From Erythrobacter sp. (GTDB lineage: Bacteria; Pseudomonadota; Alphaproteobacteria; Sphingomonadales; Sphingomonadaceae), in contig PNKW01000025.1 of NCBI GenBank assembly GCA_013822695.1, forward strand, positions 1 to 38,790: a stretch of 38,790 nt of DNA, written 5' to 3'. The translations under genes and the position numbers were made by a program. The notes under the pieces are model-generated. The model was not told the DNA's origin. It searched no databases and saw nothing but the letters and a program-made list of their open reading frames with translations. Positions 1 through 8,447 of the stretch are shown here, piece after piece. The first letter of the stretch is position 1; each line of letters begins with the position of its first letter.

Positions 1-1
1 G

Positions 2-541
2 CTGGTCGAATACGGCTCGCTCACCTGCCCGGCCTGCGCCCGCTTTGCCGAGGAGGGGACCAAGCCCCTGCTGGAGAAATACGTCAATTCCGGTCGGGTC
101 AGCTTCGAATTCCGCAGCTTCGTGATCCACGGCCCGCTTGACCTTGCGCTCACCCGCCTGATCGGCTGCTCCGCGCCCGAGGCCGCGCTGCCGCTCGCCG
201 ACCAGATCTGGGCCAACCTCGGCCCGATCCAGCAGCGCGCCTTCGCCGACGAATCCGCCCTGAACGACCTCGCCAAGTTCCCCGAGAACGAACGCTTCGT
301 GCGCTTCGGCGAGATCACCGGCCTCTATGAATTCTTCGCCGCGCGCGGGATCAGCGCGGATCAGGCGCGCACCTGCATGGCCGATTTCGCCAGCCTCGAG
401 AAGATTTCGAAGATCTCGGAAAGCTACGGCACCGAGGACAAGATCAGCCAGACCCCGACCTTCGTCCTCAACGGCAACAAGGTCGAAGCCAGCACCTGGG
501 CCGAGCTCGAACCCGCGCTCCAGCGCGCGGGCGCGCGCTGA
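2..541 (+). CDS. DsbA-family thiol:disulfide oxidoreductase (5' truncated by window edge)
   Basis: This is the C-terminal 179 codons of a thioredoxin-fold protein; the reading frame is open from base 2, so the true start lies outside the window. The visible part begins with LVEYGSLTCPACARF, which holds a CPAC active-site motif of the CxxC type, at visible codons 9 and 12. A long helical insert follows, and then a thioredoxin-like end with the cis-proline segment SQTPTFVLNGNKV. In this family such proteins form or shuffle disulfides in periplasmic proteins, and an N-terminal signal peptide would be expected upstream. The stop is 29 bases before smc on the same strand, so the two may be co-transcribed. 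The family call is good; the specific partner or substrate is not visible. Confidence 0.88.
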   Translation: MVEYGSLTCPACARFAEEGTKPLLEKYVNSGRVSFEFRSFVIHGPLDLALTRLIGCSAPEAALPLADQIWANLGPIQQRAFADESALNDLAKFPENERFVRFGEITGLYEFFAARGISADQARTCMADFASLEKISKISESYGTEDKISQTPTFVLNGNKVEASTWAELEPALQRAGAR

Positions 542-570
542 GGCAGGCTCGCGGGGGCGCGGCGGCATAG

Positions 571-3500
571 ATGCAGATCCACCGGCTCAAGCTCAGCGGG
601 TTCAAGAGCTTCGTCGAGCCCGCAGAACTGCGTATCGAGCCCGGGCTGACCGGCGTCGTCGGCCCTAACGGCTGCGGCAAATCCAACCTGCTCGAAGCGA
701 TCCGCTGGGTGATGGGCGAAACCTCGGCCAAGTCGATGCGCTCAGGCGGGATGGAGGACGTGATCTTCGCGGGCACCTCCACCCGCCCGCCGCGCGACTT
801 TGCCGAAGTGGTGCTCCACGCCGAGGATGACGGCGGCGAGGAACTGGTCGTCACCCGCCGGATCGAGCGCGGTGCGGGCAGCGCCTACCGCGTAAACGGG
901 CGGGACGTGCGCGCCAAGGATGTGGCGCTCACCTTCGCCGATGCCGCCACCGGCGCGCATTCGCCCGCGCTCGTCAGCCAGGGCAAGATCGCGCAGGTGA
1001 TCGCCGCGAAGCCCGCCGAACGTCGCGCGATGCTCGAGGAAGCCGCCGGGATCGCCGGGCTGCACGTCCGTCGCAAGGACGCCGAGGGCAAGCTGCGGGC
1101 AGCGGAAGCCAATCTGGCGCGGCTCGAAGACCTGATGGCGGGGCTCGACGCGCAGATCGCCTCGCTCAAGCGTCAGGCCAAGCAGGCCGAACGTTACACC
1201 GAGCTCACCAACAGGATTCAGGCCGCCGAGGCCCGCCTGCTGTTCGCGCGCTGGCGCGAGGCGGCGGCGGCGGCGAAGGCGGCGCGCGCGGCTGCGGAGG
1301 GTGCCGAAGCGCGGGTCGCCGAGGCGCAGAAGGCGGTCGAGATCATCCAGAAGGAACAGGCCGAGGCCGCCCAGGCCCTCGCCGAAGCGCGCGACGAACT
1401 CGCCGACCGGCGCGACGATGCCTCCGCGCACGGCCACCGCATGGCAGCTTTGGCGGAGAAGCTCGATGCCGCCGAGACCCGGCTGCGCGATCTCGAACGC
1501 CAGCGGATGCGGCTCGAAGAGGACCGCTCGGATGCCGACCGCCTGACCAGCGCCGCGGTCGAGGCGCTGGCGCGGCTGGCACAGGACCTCGAGGTCAGCC
1601 GCGCAGCCGCAGCGACGGCTGAAGCCGCGCGCCCCCTGCTGGCCGAAAAGGCCGAGGACAGGGAACGCGCCAACCGCGCCGCTGAACTCGCGCTGGCGAA
1701 GGCCACTGCCGATCAGGCCGGGGTCGAGGCCGAATGGCGCGTTGCCGAAGCCGCAGTCGAACAGGCCGAGGCCCGTCTCGCCCGGATCGAGGCCGAAGCC
1801 GCGCGCCTCGCCCGCACCCGCGCCGAACTCGCCGCCAGCGGCGATCCCGAGGCTGACGTCATCGCCGCACGCGAGGCGGCGGACGAGGCTGCCGACGATC
1901 TCGCCCGCCTGCGCGCCCGCCTCGCCGAGGATCAGGCGCGCAAGGCCGACCTGCAAGCGCGCCGCGACGACGTAGCGAGCCAGCTTGCCGCAGCGCGGGC
2001 CGAACTGGCCGGCGTCGAGCGCGAGCACACCGCCCTCGCCCGTGACCGCGAGGCGCGCGCCAAGCGCGAGGCCGGACGCCAGGGCATGGCGACCCCGCTC
2101 GACCGCGTGACCGTCACCCCCGGCTACGAACGCGCGCTCGCCGCGGTGCTGGGCCGCGACGGGAAATCGCCGCTGGGCGCGCCAGCGGGGACGCCCGACG
2201 GGCGGTTCTGGACGGGGGCCGCTGCGCCGCAGCCGGTGGCCGACAGCCTGCTTTCACGGCTTTCGCAATGCCCCGAGGAACTCGCCGCGCGCCTCGCGCT
2301 GGTGCACTGCGTCGACGCGGATGATGGTCGTGCGCTTGCTCCGGGCGAATGGCTGGTGACCCGCGCCGGTCACCTGCGGCGCTGGGACGGCTTCGTCGCG
2401 CGCGGCGAAGGCGCTGCCGAGGCTGCGCAGCTCGAAGCCGCCAACCGTTTCGCCGAACTCGAAGCGGCCCTCCCCCCCTTGCGCGACGCCGCCGCTGCCG
2501 CCGAGGCCGAGGACAAGGGGTGCCGCGAGGAACTCGCCGCGCTCCAGACCGGCCTTGTCGCGCAGGAACGCAGTATCGCGGGCGCCATCGAGGCCGAGCG
2601 GCAGGCGCTCCGCCGCCTCGATCAGGCCGAGGCCGCCAAGGAACGCCTCGCCGCGCGGCTTGCCGAACTTGCCGCCAGCAGCAGCGACCTCGACACCCAG
2701 ATTGCGACCGCGAAGGCAGAGGTCGCGACCGCCGAGGCGGCGCGCGAAAAGCTCCCAGCGCGCGATGCAGGCCGTGCCGCACTCGAGGCCGCGCAGGCGA
2801 AGAACGCTGCCGCCCGCGCCGCCGTGCAGTCCGCGCTCGCCGACCTCGCCGCGCAGGACCAGGCGCTCGCGGTCGCGCGCGAGCGGCTTGCCGGGCAGCA
2901 GGCCGACCACGCCGGCTGGCAGGCACGCGCCTCGGATGCCGAGCGGCGCATGGCCGAAACCTCGCGCCGCCTCGCCGAGATCGCCGAGGAACACGCCGTC
3001 ATCGCCGCCAAGCCCGCCGCGCTCGCCGCCGAGATCGAGGCGGGCGAAGCCACCCGCACCCGCCTCGCCGCCGAACTTGCCGAAGCCGATGCGGCGATGC
3101 GCGAGGCCGACGCGCGCAGCCGCGCCGCCGACACCGCGCTGGCGCAATGCACCGAGACCCTCGCCCAGGCCCGCGAGACGCGCGCCAGCCTTGTCGCCCG
3201 CGCCGAGAACGAGGAGCTGCGCCGCGCCGAAATGGCCCGCATCTCGGGCGAGCGGTTCCAGTGTCCCCCGCCCCTGCTCGGGGACCGCTTCGGCTTCGAC
3301 GAGCACGACCTTGCACCGGCATCCGAGGAATCCGCCGAGCTTGAGAAACTCACCGCCGCGCGTGAACGGATCGGCCCGGTCAACCTCGTCGCTGCCGACG
3401 AGCTCGCGCGGATCGAAGCCGAGCACGGTTCCTCCGCCGAGGAACAGGCCGAACTGGTCGAGGCGATCGCACGGCTGCGCGGATCGATCGGCAACCTCAA

Positions 3501-3993
3501 CCGCGAGGGCCGCGAGCGGCTGCGCGCTGCATTCGAGGCGGTGGACGGGCATTTCCGGGTGCTGTTCACCCGCCTGTTCGAAGGCGGGCAGGCTCACCTA
3601 GCGCTGGTCGATTCGGACGATCCTTTGGAGGCCGGCCTCGAAATCTATGCCCAACCGCCGGGCAAGCGCCTGCAATCGCTGTCGCTGCTGTCGGGCGGCG
3701 AGCAGGCGCTGACGGCGACGGCGCTGATCTTCGCGCTGTTCCTCACCAACCCCGCCCCGATCTGCGTGCTCGACGAGGTCGACGCGCCGCTCGACGACGC
3801 CAATGTCGAGCGGTTCTGCGACCTGCTCGAGTCGATGGTCGCCACCACCACCACCCGCTACCTGATCGTCACCCACAACGCCGTGACCATGAGCCGGATG
3901 CACCGCTTGTTCGGGGTGACGATGGCCGAAAAGGGCATCTCGCGCCTCGTCAGCGTCGATCTGGGCGAGGCGGCGCTGCTGGCGGCGGAGTAG
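571..3993 (+). CDS. smc: Chromosome segregation protein SMC
   Basis: The product is a 1140-residue SMC ATPase, the core of the condensin-like complex (with ScpA and ScpB) that compacts and aligns newly replicated chromosome arms. The N-terminal head has Walker A GPNGCGKSN at about residues 31-39. Very long Ala/Glu/Arg-rich coiled coils flank a hinge-like globular stretch at roughly 505-650. The C-terminal head has the ABC signature LSGGEQ at about 1040-1045 and Walker B CVLDEVDAPLDD, with the catalytic pair D1068-E1069. The length is normal for the family. The ATG at 571 is chosen because the head domain begins immediately. In bacteria studied, SMC is loaded at ParB-parS sites, which makes the parS-like sequence at 31028 relevant. 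Large antisense open frames here are by-products of high GC. Confidence 0.98.
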   Translation: MQIHRLKLSGFKSFVEPAELRIEPGLTGVVGPNGCGKSNLLEAIRWVMGETSAKSMRSGGMEDVIFAGTSTRPPRDFAEVVLHAEDDGGEELVVTRRIERGAGSAYRVNGRDVRAKDVALTFADAATGAHSPALVSQGKIAQVIAAKPAERRAMLEEAAGIAGLHVRRKDAEGKLRAAEANLARLEDLMAGLDAQIASLKRQAKQAERYTELTNRIQAAEARLLFARWREAAAAAKAARAAAEGAEARVAEAQKAVEIIQKEQAEAAQALAEARDELADRRDDASAHGHRMAALAEKLDAAETRLRDLERQRMRLEEDRSDADRLTSAAVEALARLAQDLEVSRAAAATAEAARPLLAEKAEDRERANRAAELALAKATADQAGVEAEWRVAEAAVEQAEARLARIEAEAARLARTRAELAASGDPEADVIAAREAADEAADDLARLRARLAEDQARKADLQARRDDVASQLAAARAELAGVEREHTALARDREARAKREAGRQGMATPLDRVTVTPGYERALAAVLGRDGKSPLGAPAGTPDGRFWTGAAAPQPVADSLLSRLSQCPEELAARLALVHCVDADDGRALAPGEWLVTRAGHLRRWDGFVARGEGAAEAAQLEAANRFAELEAALPPLRDAAAAAEAEDKGCREELAALQTGLVAQERSIAGAIEAERQALRRLDQAEAAKERLAARLAELAASSSDLDTQIATAKAEVATAEAAREKLPARDAGRAALEAAQAKNAAARAAVQSALADLAAQDQALAVARERLAGQQADHAGWQARASDAERRMAETSRRLAEIAEEHAVIAAKPAALAAEIEAGEATRTRLAAELAEADAAMREADARSRAADTALAQCTETLAQARETRASLVARAENEELRRAEMARISGERFQCPPPLLGDRFGFDEHDLAPASEESAELEKLTAARERIGPVNLVAADELARIEAEHGSSAEEQAELVEAIARLRGSIGNLNREGRERLRAAFEAVDGHFRVLFTRLFEGGQAHLALVDSDDPLEAGLEIYAQPPGKRLQSLSLLSGGEQALTATALIFALFLTNPAPICVLDEVDAPLDDANVERFCDLLESMVATTTTRYLIVTHNAVTMSRMHRLFGVTMAEKGISRLVSVDLGEAALLAAE

Positions 3994-4001
3994 CGCAGCG
4001 G

Positions 4002-4029
4002 TTGACTTTTGATTTTTTGTAGTTACATT
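4002..4029 (+). promoter_or_regulatory. Candidate sigma-70 promoter of brnTA
   Basis: TTGACT (4002-4007) and TACATT (4024-4029) are separated by 16 bases in a distinctly A/T-rich stretch just after the smc stop. The -35 box lies inside a GGTTGA half-site (4000-4005) that recurs in the palindrome at 4035-4049. Seen by eye only; there are no mapped transcripts. Confidence 0.6.
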
Positions 4030-4034
4030 AACGT

Positions 4035-4049
4035 GGTTGAGAGTCAACC
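4035..4049 (+). promoter_or_regulatory. Palindromic operator candidate for BrnA autoregulation
   Basis: GGTTGA-GAG-TCAACC is a perfect 6-bp inverted repeat beginning six bases after the -10 box, where the transcription start should fall. A third half-site GGTTGA occurs at 4000-4005, in the same orientation and 35 bp upstream, overlapping the -35. BrnA antitoxins are known DNA-binding autorepressors, so a site spanning the promoter fits. Assignment to BrnA is inference. Confidence 0.5.
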
Positions 4050-4060
4050 TCTCGACCGGT

Positions 4061-4082
4061 GCCCGCCGTACCCGGGCTTTTT
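4061..4082 (+). terminator. Terminator-like hairpin in the brnTA leader
   Basis: GCCCG (4061-4065) pairs with CGGGC (4073-4077) around a seven-base loop and is followed by TTTTT (4078-4082). It lies downstream of the candidate promoter and upstream of brnT. It could end smc read-through, attenuate brnTA, or both. The stem is only five base pairs. Confidence 0.45.
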
Positions 4083-4127
4083 ATGGAGATGAGATGTGAT
4101 GATCTAGGAGATCAGCCGGAGGCCGCG

Positions 4128-4409
4128 TTGACGAAGTTCACGATCGAATATGACGAAGCCAAAAGGTTGAAGACCCTAGAGGAGCGGGGACTTGATTTTG
4201 CCCGCGCCAGCGAGGTTTTTATGTCGCGAGAATGGACGTTCTTGGACGATCGCACAGATTATGGCGAATTGAGGTTCAATACCTTTGGCCATTTGGATGG
4301 TCGTCTGGTCGCCTTGGTCTGGACTTTGCGCAATGAAAGCCGCCGCATCATATCGATGAGAAAAGCCAATGAGCGCGAACAAGCCCGCTACAAAAGAGCC
4401 ATGGATTGA
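4128..4409 (+). CDS. brnT: BrnT-family ribonuclease toxin
   Basis: BrnT toxins are small RelE-like-fold ribonucleases that cut cellular RNA and are neutralised by BrnA. The start is set at a TTG (4128) because GGAGG sits five bases upstream (4118-4122) and the protein then begins LTKFTIEYDEAKR, matching the family's N-terminal pattern; this gives 93 residues, close to the usual length. A GTG at 4059 and ATGs at 4083 and 4089 are in frame but lack a ribosome site. Visible family features are the ERGLDFARASEVF helix and the C-terminal RIISMRKANEREQARY segment. The last 41 bases overlap brnA, as is usual for these pairs. Base composition is less GC-rich than the neighbours, consistent with acquisition. 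Confidence 0.85.
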   Translation: MTKFTIEYDEAKRLKTLEERGLDFARASEVFMSREWTFLDDRTDYGELRFNTFGHLDGRLVALVWTLRNESRRIISMRKANEREQARYKRAMD

Positions 4410-4650
4410 CCCAGACGATGCTCCCGAATGGACGGAAGAACACTTCCGCCATGCTCAGCTATCAGTCGATGGAAAGATTATCCGCGAGGCGGTAGGGACT
4501 TGGTCTAAACCGGGCCGCCCAATTTCTGCCAACCCCAAGCAGCAGGTAACCCTGCGCCTCGACCCCGATGTGCTTGAAAAATTCCGCGCCACCGGAAAGG
4601 GTTGGCAGTCGCGCATCAATGCGGAATTGCGCAAGGCGCTCGGTATCTAG
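4369..4650 (+). CDS. brnA: BrnA-family antitoxin
   Basis: This 93-residue protein carries the family hallmark DDAPEWTEEHFRHAQL at residues 16-31 and a C-terminal ribbon-helix-helix-like region, KQQVTLRLDPDVLEKF followed by GWQSRINAELRKAL. BrnA binds and inhibits BrnT and represses the operon promoter. The ATG at 4369 lies inside the 3' end of brnT, giving a 41-base overlap and probable translational coupling. The stop is three bases from the convergent merR stop, leaving no room for a terminator between the two transcripts. Identification is confident from motif and gene order; activity is untested. Confidence 0.88.
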   Translation: MSANKPATKEPWIDPDDAPEWTEEHFRHAQLSVDGKIIREAVGTWSKPGRPISANPKQQVTLRLDPDVLEKFRATGKGWQSRINAELRKALGI

Positions 4651-4653
4651 CCC

Positions 4654-5085
4654 CTATGCCTCCAGCGCCGCGGCCAGCTTGTCGCGCACCGCTTTCAGCC
4701 CGGCGATCACCTCGGCCATGTCCGCCCCCTCCGCGACCGCGATCCGCACGCCCGGCACCGTGCCGGGATCGACCTGCGCACGGCGGTCGCCGCTGCGGCG
4801 GTCTTCCTTGCGGCGGTCCATCGGCGACTTGGCGGCCGCGCGCAGCACCGCCTCGGCGCCCTTGAGGGTATAGCCCTCGCGGTTCACCAGCCGGTCGATG
4901 GTCTCGACCAGCTCGACGTCTGCGGGGCGGTAATAGCGCCGTCCGCCGCTGCGCTTCAGCGGCTTCAGCAGCGGGAACTGCGCCTCCCAGTACCGCAGAA
5001 CGTGTGGCTTGATGTCCAGCGCCTCGCTGACTTCGCCGATGGTGCGCAGCGCGCCCTCGTCCTTGCCGTCATCGAATGCGGACAT
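4654..5085 (-). CDS. MerR-family transcriptional regulator
   Basis: A 143-residue protein with an N-terminal MerR winged helix (GALRTIGEVSEALDIKPHVLRYWEAQFPLLKP, residues 11-42, described here in part: TIGEVSEALDIKPHVLRYWE). Next come the wing GGRRYYRPADVELV and a short C-terminal helix, VIAGLKAVRDKLAAALEA. It has no recognisable metal- or drug-binding domain. In many alphaproteobacteria a MerR gene of this kind follows ihfA at the end of the plsX-fabH-ihfA operon, as here (20 bases after ihfA). Its target is not known from the sequence. The linker is rich in Arg and Asp (DRRKEDRRSGDRR), a feature seen often in this subgroup. Confidence 0.93.
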   Translation of the reverse strand: MSAFDDGKDEGALRTIGEVSEALDIKPHVLRYWEAQFPLLKPLKRSGGRRYYRPADVELVETIDRLVNREGYTLKGAEAVLRAAAKSPMDRRKEDRRSGDRRAQVDPGTVPGVRIAVAEGADMAEVIAGLKAVRDKLAAALEA

Positions 5086-5105
5086 CTGGCCTCACCTTTT
5101 TGGGG

Positions 5106-5405
5106 TCACCCTTGGGCGATCCGTTCCTTGAGCAGCTGGCTTGCGCGGAAGGTCATCACCCGGCGCGGGGTGATCGGCACTTCGATCCCGGTCTTGGGAT
5201 TGCGGCCGATCCGCTCGTTCTTGTCGCGCAGCACGAAGCTGCCGAAGCCGGAAATCTTGACGTTCTCACCCTTGGCGAGCGCGTCGCTCATCTTGGCCAG
5301 AATCGCTTCGACCAGATCGAGCGACTCCGCGCGGCTGAAACCCATCTTGCGGTTGATGGTTTCCGCCAGATCGGCGCGGGTCAAAGTGCCAACCGAACGC
5401 ATCAT
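5106..5405 (-). CDS. ihfA: Integration host factor subunit alpha
   Basis: A 99-residue HU/IHF-fold protein. With IhfB it forms a heterodimer that bends DNA sharply at promoters, origins and recombination sites. The body shows the dimerisation helices and the beta-arm [12 protein letters not shown], with the intercalating proline at residue 70. The start has two tandem ATG codons (5405 and 5402); AAGGAG sits seven bases before the first, which is used here. The gene is fourth in the rpmF-plsX-fabH-ihfA-merR array, but 142 bases separate it from fabH, so it may also have its own promoter (see 5448-5475). Confidence 0.96.
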   Translation of the reverse strand: MMRSVGTLTRADLAETINRKMGFSRAESLDLVEAILAKMSDALAKGENVKISGFGSFVLRDKNERIGRNPKTGIEVPITPRRVMTFRASQLLKERIAQG

Positions 5406-5447
5406 GCGAATTCTCCTTCGCGGCGCGACCCGAACAAAGGTGGCGAG

Positions 5448-5475
5448 TGCTTACGATTTTTCGGCGCGATTGCAA
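5448..5475 (-). promoter_or_regulatory. Weak promoter candidate upstream of ihfA
   Basis: Reading the minus strand, TTGCAA (5475-5470) and TAAGCA (5453-5448) are 16 bases apart, about 45 bases before the ihfA start, in an A/T-richer pocket of the fabH-ihfA gap. The -10 match is mediocre. Confidence 0.3.
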
Positions 5476-5547
5476 AGCGATGGAGTGCAGATTGTTGTGT
5501 TTTCCGCACCCGTGTTAGCAAAAGAGACAGGTGTAGTCGCCGCCGCC

Positions 5548-6522
5548 TCACATGCGGATGAGGCTCGCCCCCCAGGTGAAGCCGCCGCCCATCGCCTCGA
5601 GCATCACCAGATCGCCCGCCTTGATCCGCCCGTCCTTGCGCGCGACATCGAGCGCGAGCGGCACCGAGGCGGCCGAAGTGTTGGCGTGATCCTGCACCGT
5701 CACCACCACCTTTTCAGGCGCGATGCCGAGCTTCCTCGCGGTCGCATCGAGGATTCGGGCATTGGCCTGATGCGGCACGACCCAATCGAGCTCATCGGGC
5801 GTTAAGCCATTATCTTCAAGCACTTCCTTGAGAACATCGGCCAGATTGACGACCGCATGACGGAACACCTCGGGCCCGCGCATGCGGACATGGCCGACCG
5901 TCTGCGTGGTCGAGGGCCCGCCATCGACATAGAGCAGATCGTGCTGGTCGCCGTCGGCGTGGAGCTTCGTGCCGAGGATCCCCGGTGCGTCCTTGCCGCC
6001 CGCCTCACCCGAAGGCGCCTCGAGCACCACCGCGCCCGCGCCGTCGCCGAACAGCACGCAGGTGGTGCGGTCTTCCCAATCGAGGATGCGGCTGAAGGTC
6101 TCCGCCCCGATCACGAGGGCGCGCTTGGCCATGCCGGTCCTGAGCAGCGAATCGGCCGTGGCGAGCGCGTAGAGGAAGCCCGAGCACACCGCCGCGACAT
6201 CGAAGGCGACCCCGCCCTGGCAGCCAAGCGCGGCCTGCACCTTGGTTGCGGTGGCGGGGAAGGTGTTGTCAGGGGTGGCGGTGGCGAGCACGATCAGGCC
6301 GATGCTCGAAGCCTCGACCCCTGCGTCCGCCAGCGCCGCGCGCGCGGCGGCGGTGGCGAGGGTGGAGGTGGTCTCGTCAGCCGAGGCGATATGGCGCTGG
6401 CGGATGCCGGTGCGCGCGACGATCCATTCGTCCGAGGTATCGACGGTCTCGGCCAGTTCGGCATTGGTCACCACCCTCCGGGGCAGCGCCGAACCTGTGC
6501 CGAGCACGCGCGAACCGCTCAC
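5548..6522 (-). CDS. fabH: Beta-ketoacyl-ACP synthase III
   Basis: FabH condenses acetyl-CoA (or another acyl-CoA) with malonyl-ACP to start fatty acid synthesis. The 324-residue protein has the full catalytic triad: Cys113 in DVAAVCSGF, His251 in VPHQANARI and Asn281 in [10 protein letters not shown]. The C-terminal GGGFTWGA glycine-rich segment is also present. The start is a GTG whose last bases overlap the plsX stop (GTGA, 6519-6522), a classic coupled junction. The plsX-fabH order is conserved widely and feeds acyl precursors to phospholipid and fatty acid synthesis. Confidence 0.98.
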   Translation of the reverse strand: MSGSRVLGTGSALPRRVVTNAELAETVDTSDEWIVARTGIRQRHIASADETTSTLATAAARAALADAGVEASSIGLIVLATATPDNTFPATATKVQAALGCQGGVAFDVAAVCSGFLYALATADSLLRTGMAKRALVIGAETFSRILDWEDRTTCVLFGDGAGAVVLEAPSGEAGGKDAPGILGTKLHADGDQHDLLYVDGGPSTTQTVGHVRMRGPEVFRHAVVNLADVLKEVLEDNGLTPDELDWVVPHQANARILDATARKLGIAPEKVVVTVQDHANTSAASVPLALDVARKDGRIKAGDLVMLEAMGGGFTWGASLIRM

Positions 6523-7604
6523 GCAGGTGCCTCGCTATCCTTGGGCGTTGCGGTCGGGGCATTCTGGCGCAGCGCGCCCTCACCCAGCCGCGAGAGATCC
6601 TGCGCGATCCGTTCGGTCAGCTTGTTCTCGAGCAGCCGCGCGGTCACCGCGACAGCATGCGCCACGCCCTTGGCGTTGGCGCTGCCGTGGCTCTTCACCA
6701 CCACACCATTGAGGCCGAGGAAGACCGCGCCATTGTGGTTGTTGGGATCGAGATGGTGCTTCAAGAGCTCGGTCGCCGGGCGCGAGACCAGAAAGCCGAT
6801 CTTCGACCGCAGCGAGGAGGTGAAGGCCTGCCGCAGCAGATCGGTCACGAAGCGCGCCGAGCCTTCGATCGCCTTCAGCGCGATATTGCCCGAAAAACCG
6901 TCGGTGACGACCACATGAGTCTCGCCCCGGTTGATCTTGTCGCTTTCGACGAAACCGTCGAACTGCAGCGCAAGCTCCCCGCCTGCCGAAGCGGCAGTGA
7001 GCATCGCGGCGGCATCGCGCAGTTCTTCCGTGCCCTTGATCTCTTCGGTGCCGATGTTGAGCAGCCGGACCACCGGCTTGTCGAAGCCGTTGACGATCCG
7101 CGAATAGGCCGCGCCCATCACCGCATATTGGACGAGGTTCCTTGCGTCCGCCTCGGTGTTTGCGCCGAGGTCGAGCATCACCACGTCATGCGCCTGCAAG
7201 GTCGGCATGATCGCGGCGAGCGCGGGGCGATCGATCCCGGGCATCGTGCGCAGCGCCAGCTTGCTCATCGCCATCAGCGCGCCGGTGTTGCCCGCACTGA
7301 CCGCAGCACCCGCATCGCCGGTCTTCACCGCGTTGACGGCAAGGCCCATCGAGGTGCTCTTGGCGCGGCGGATCGCCTTGCTGGGGAGCTCGTCCCCGCC
7401 CACCACGTCCTCGCAATGGAGGATTTCGGAGGCCGCGCGCAGGTTCGGGTGGTTTTCCAGCGCGGCTTCAATGCGCGCCTTATCGCCGACCAGCAAAAAC
7501 TTGAACTTGTCGTGATCGCGGCGGGCGAGCGCGGCGCCTTCAATCATGACGCGCACGCCTTCATCGCCGCCCATCGCATCAACGGCGATACGCGGGAGGC
7601 TCAT
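6519..7604 (-). CDS. plsX: Phosphate acyltransferase PlsX
   Basis: PlsX converts acyl-ACP and phosphate to acyl-phosphate, the donor used by PlsY to acylate glycerol-3-phosphate at the membrane. The 361-residue protein opens with the typical [12 protein letters not shown] and contains the [24 protein letters not shown] and [13 protein letters not shown] family segments. It sits 38 bases after rpmF and overlaps fabH by four bases, so the three genes are likely one transcript linking ribosomal protein L32 with lipid synthesis. The C-terminal 20 residues are variable and low-complexity. Confidence 0.97.
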   Translation of the reverse strand: MSLPRIAVDAMGGDEGVRVMIEGAALARRDHDKFKFLLVGDKARIEAALENHPNLRAASEILHCEDVVGGDELPSKAIRRAKSTSMGLAVNAVKTGDAGAAVSAGNTGALMAMSKLALRTMPGIDRPALAAIMPTLQAHDVVMLDLGANTEADARNLVQYAVMGAAYSRIVNGFDKPVVRLLNIGTEEIKGTEELRDAAAMLTAASAGGELALQFDGFVESDKINRGETHVVVTDGFSGNIALKAIEGSARFVTDLLRQAFTSSLRSKIGFLVSRPATELLKHHLDPNNHNGAVFLGLNGVVVKSHGSANAKGVAHAVAVTARLLENKLTERIAQDLSRLGEGALRQNAPTATPKDSEAPA

Positions 7605-7642
7605 GGTGCGCTTCTCCGGTTCAATGTACGAGCCAGCGGCAA

Positions 7643-7819
7643 TCAGCCGACAGCGACGACCTGACGCCCGTTATAGTGGCCGCAGTGGCCGCAGATGTTG
7701 TGCGGGCGCTTCAGCTCGCCGCAGTTCGAGCATTCGTGGAACGCCTCGACCTTGAGCGCATCGTGCGAGCGACGCATGCCGCGACGGGAAGGCGAAACTT
7801 TTCTCTTGGGGACAGCCAT
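7643..7819 (-). CDS. rpmF: 50S ribosomal protein L32
   Basis: A 58-codon gene beginning [20 protein letters not shown], the standard L32 N-terminus. It carries a zinc-ribbon pattern of two CxxC pairs, Cys30/Cys33 and Cys43/Cys46, and so is the zinc-binding (C+) form of L32. It is the first gene of the rpmF-plsX-fabH-ihfA-merR array, the usual alphaproteobacterial arrangement. The ATG at 7819 has only a distant purine stretch (GAGGAA about 11 bases upstream on the minus strand). The product joins the 50S subunit near the peptidyl transferase region. Confidence 0.97.
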   Translation of the reverse strand: MAVPKRKVSPSRRGMRRSHDALKVEAFHECSNCGELKRPHNICGHCGHYNGRQVVAVG

Positions 7820-7972
7820 GGTCGCACCATTTCCTCAAATAACTGACGTGGCAACGCCCGTTGGATGCGGCGCGCCTGCGATTCTCGAAGGCCGCCCTTA
7901 CGGCAAGGAGCGCAAGCACACAAGCACGAGACTTGTGCGCTTTCCTTGGCCAGCAGCGGCGGGAAGCGGCGC

Positions 7973-8000
7973 GCTATAGCGAAAAATTCGTGCGTTGCAA
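7973..8000 (-). promoter_or_regulatory. Candidate promoter for the rpmF operon
   Basis: On the minus strand TTGCAA (8000-7995) and TATAGC (7978-7973) are 16 bases apart. Transcription would start near 7966, giving a leader of about 150 bases before rpmF. The TTGCAA box is self-complementary and also serves the divergent candidate promoter for the MAPEG gene. Confidence 0.4.
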
Positions 8001-8023
8001 GCAGCCTCGGCGCGGCCTAGCAC
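7995..8023 (+). promoter_or_regulatory. Candidate promoter for the MAPEG gene
   Basis: TTGCAA (7995-8000) and TAGCAC (8018-8023) are separated by 17 bases, about 28 bases before the ATG at 8052. It shares its palindromic -35 box with the opposite-strand rpmF promoter candidate. Confidence 0.3.
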
Positions 8024-8051
8024 AGCGCCGCAATTGCGAAGGGATCGCGCC

Positions 8052-8447
8052 ATGATCATGCTGCCCGTCACGCTCGCTGCCGCTGCTGCGGCCGGCGTCC
8101 TCAATATCTGGCTCGCGCTGCGGATCAACGCTGCGCGCAGTGCTGCCGGGGTCTATCTTGGCGATGGCGGCGACGAGGCGATCCAGCGCCGGATGCGGGC
8201 GCAGGCGAATTATGTCGAATACACCCCCTTCGTGCTCGCGCTGATCGCAGCAATCGAACTGTCGGGCAAGGGCAGCTGGTGGCTGGGCGTGGTCGCGGCG
8301 GTCTATTTCGCCGGGCGCATCGGCCACGGCTTCGGGATGGATGGCGGGGCGCTGCTCAAGGGGCGCTTCATTGGCACGGTCATCACGCTGCTGACCCTGC
8401 TCGGCCTGTCGGTGGCCGCCGCGCTGATCATGGCCGGCATCCTCTAG
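8052..8447 (+). CDS. MAPEG-family membrane protein
   Basis: A 131-residue integral membrane protein with about four hydrophobic segments. It has the family signature RMRAQANYVEYTPFVL after the first segment and a GRIGHGFGMD loop later. MAPEG proteins (membrane-associated proteins in eicosanoid and glutathione metabolism) include glutathione transferases and peroxidases; the substrate of bacterial members is generally unknown. The ATG at 8052 (MIMLPVTL) is preferred over an upstream GTG/TTG-type extension at 7995, which would add charged residues before the first membrane segment. The stop overlaps the convergent desaturase stop as CTAG (8444-8447). Confidence 0.88.
   Translation: MIMLPVTLAAAAAAGVLNIWLALRINAARSAAGVYLGDGGDEAIQRRMRAQANYVEYTPFVLALIAAIELSGKGSWWLGVVAAVYFAGRIGHGFGMDGGALLKGRFIGTVITLLTLLGLSVAAALIMAGIL

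Noticed and set aside
742..2028. Long open frame antisense to smc (minus strand)
   Set aside because: High-GC mirror frame of an intact smc; no domain, no ribosome site, atypical composition for a protein.
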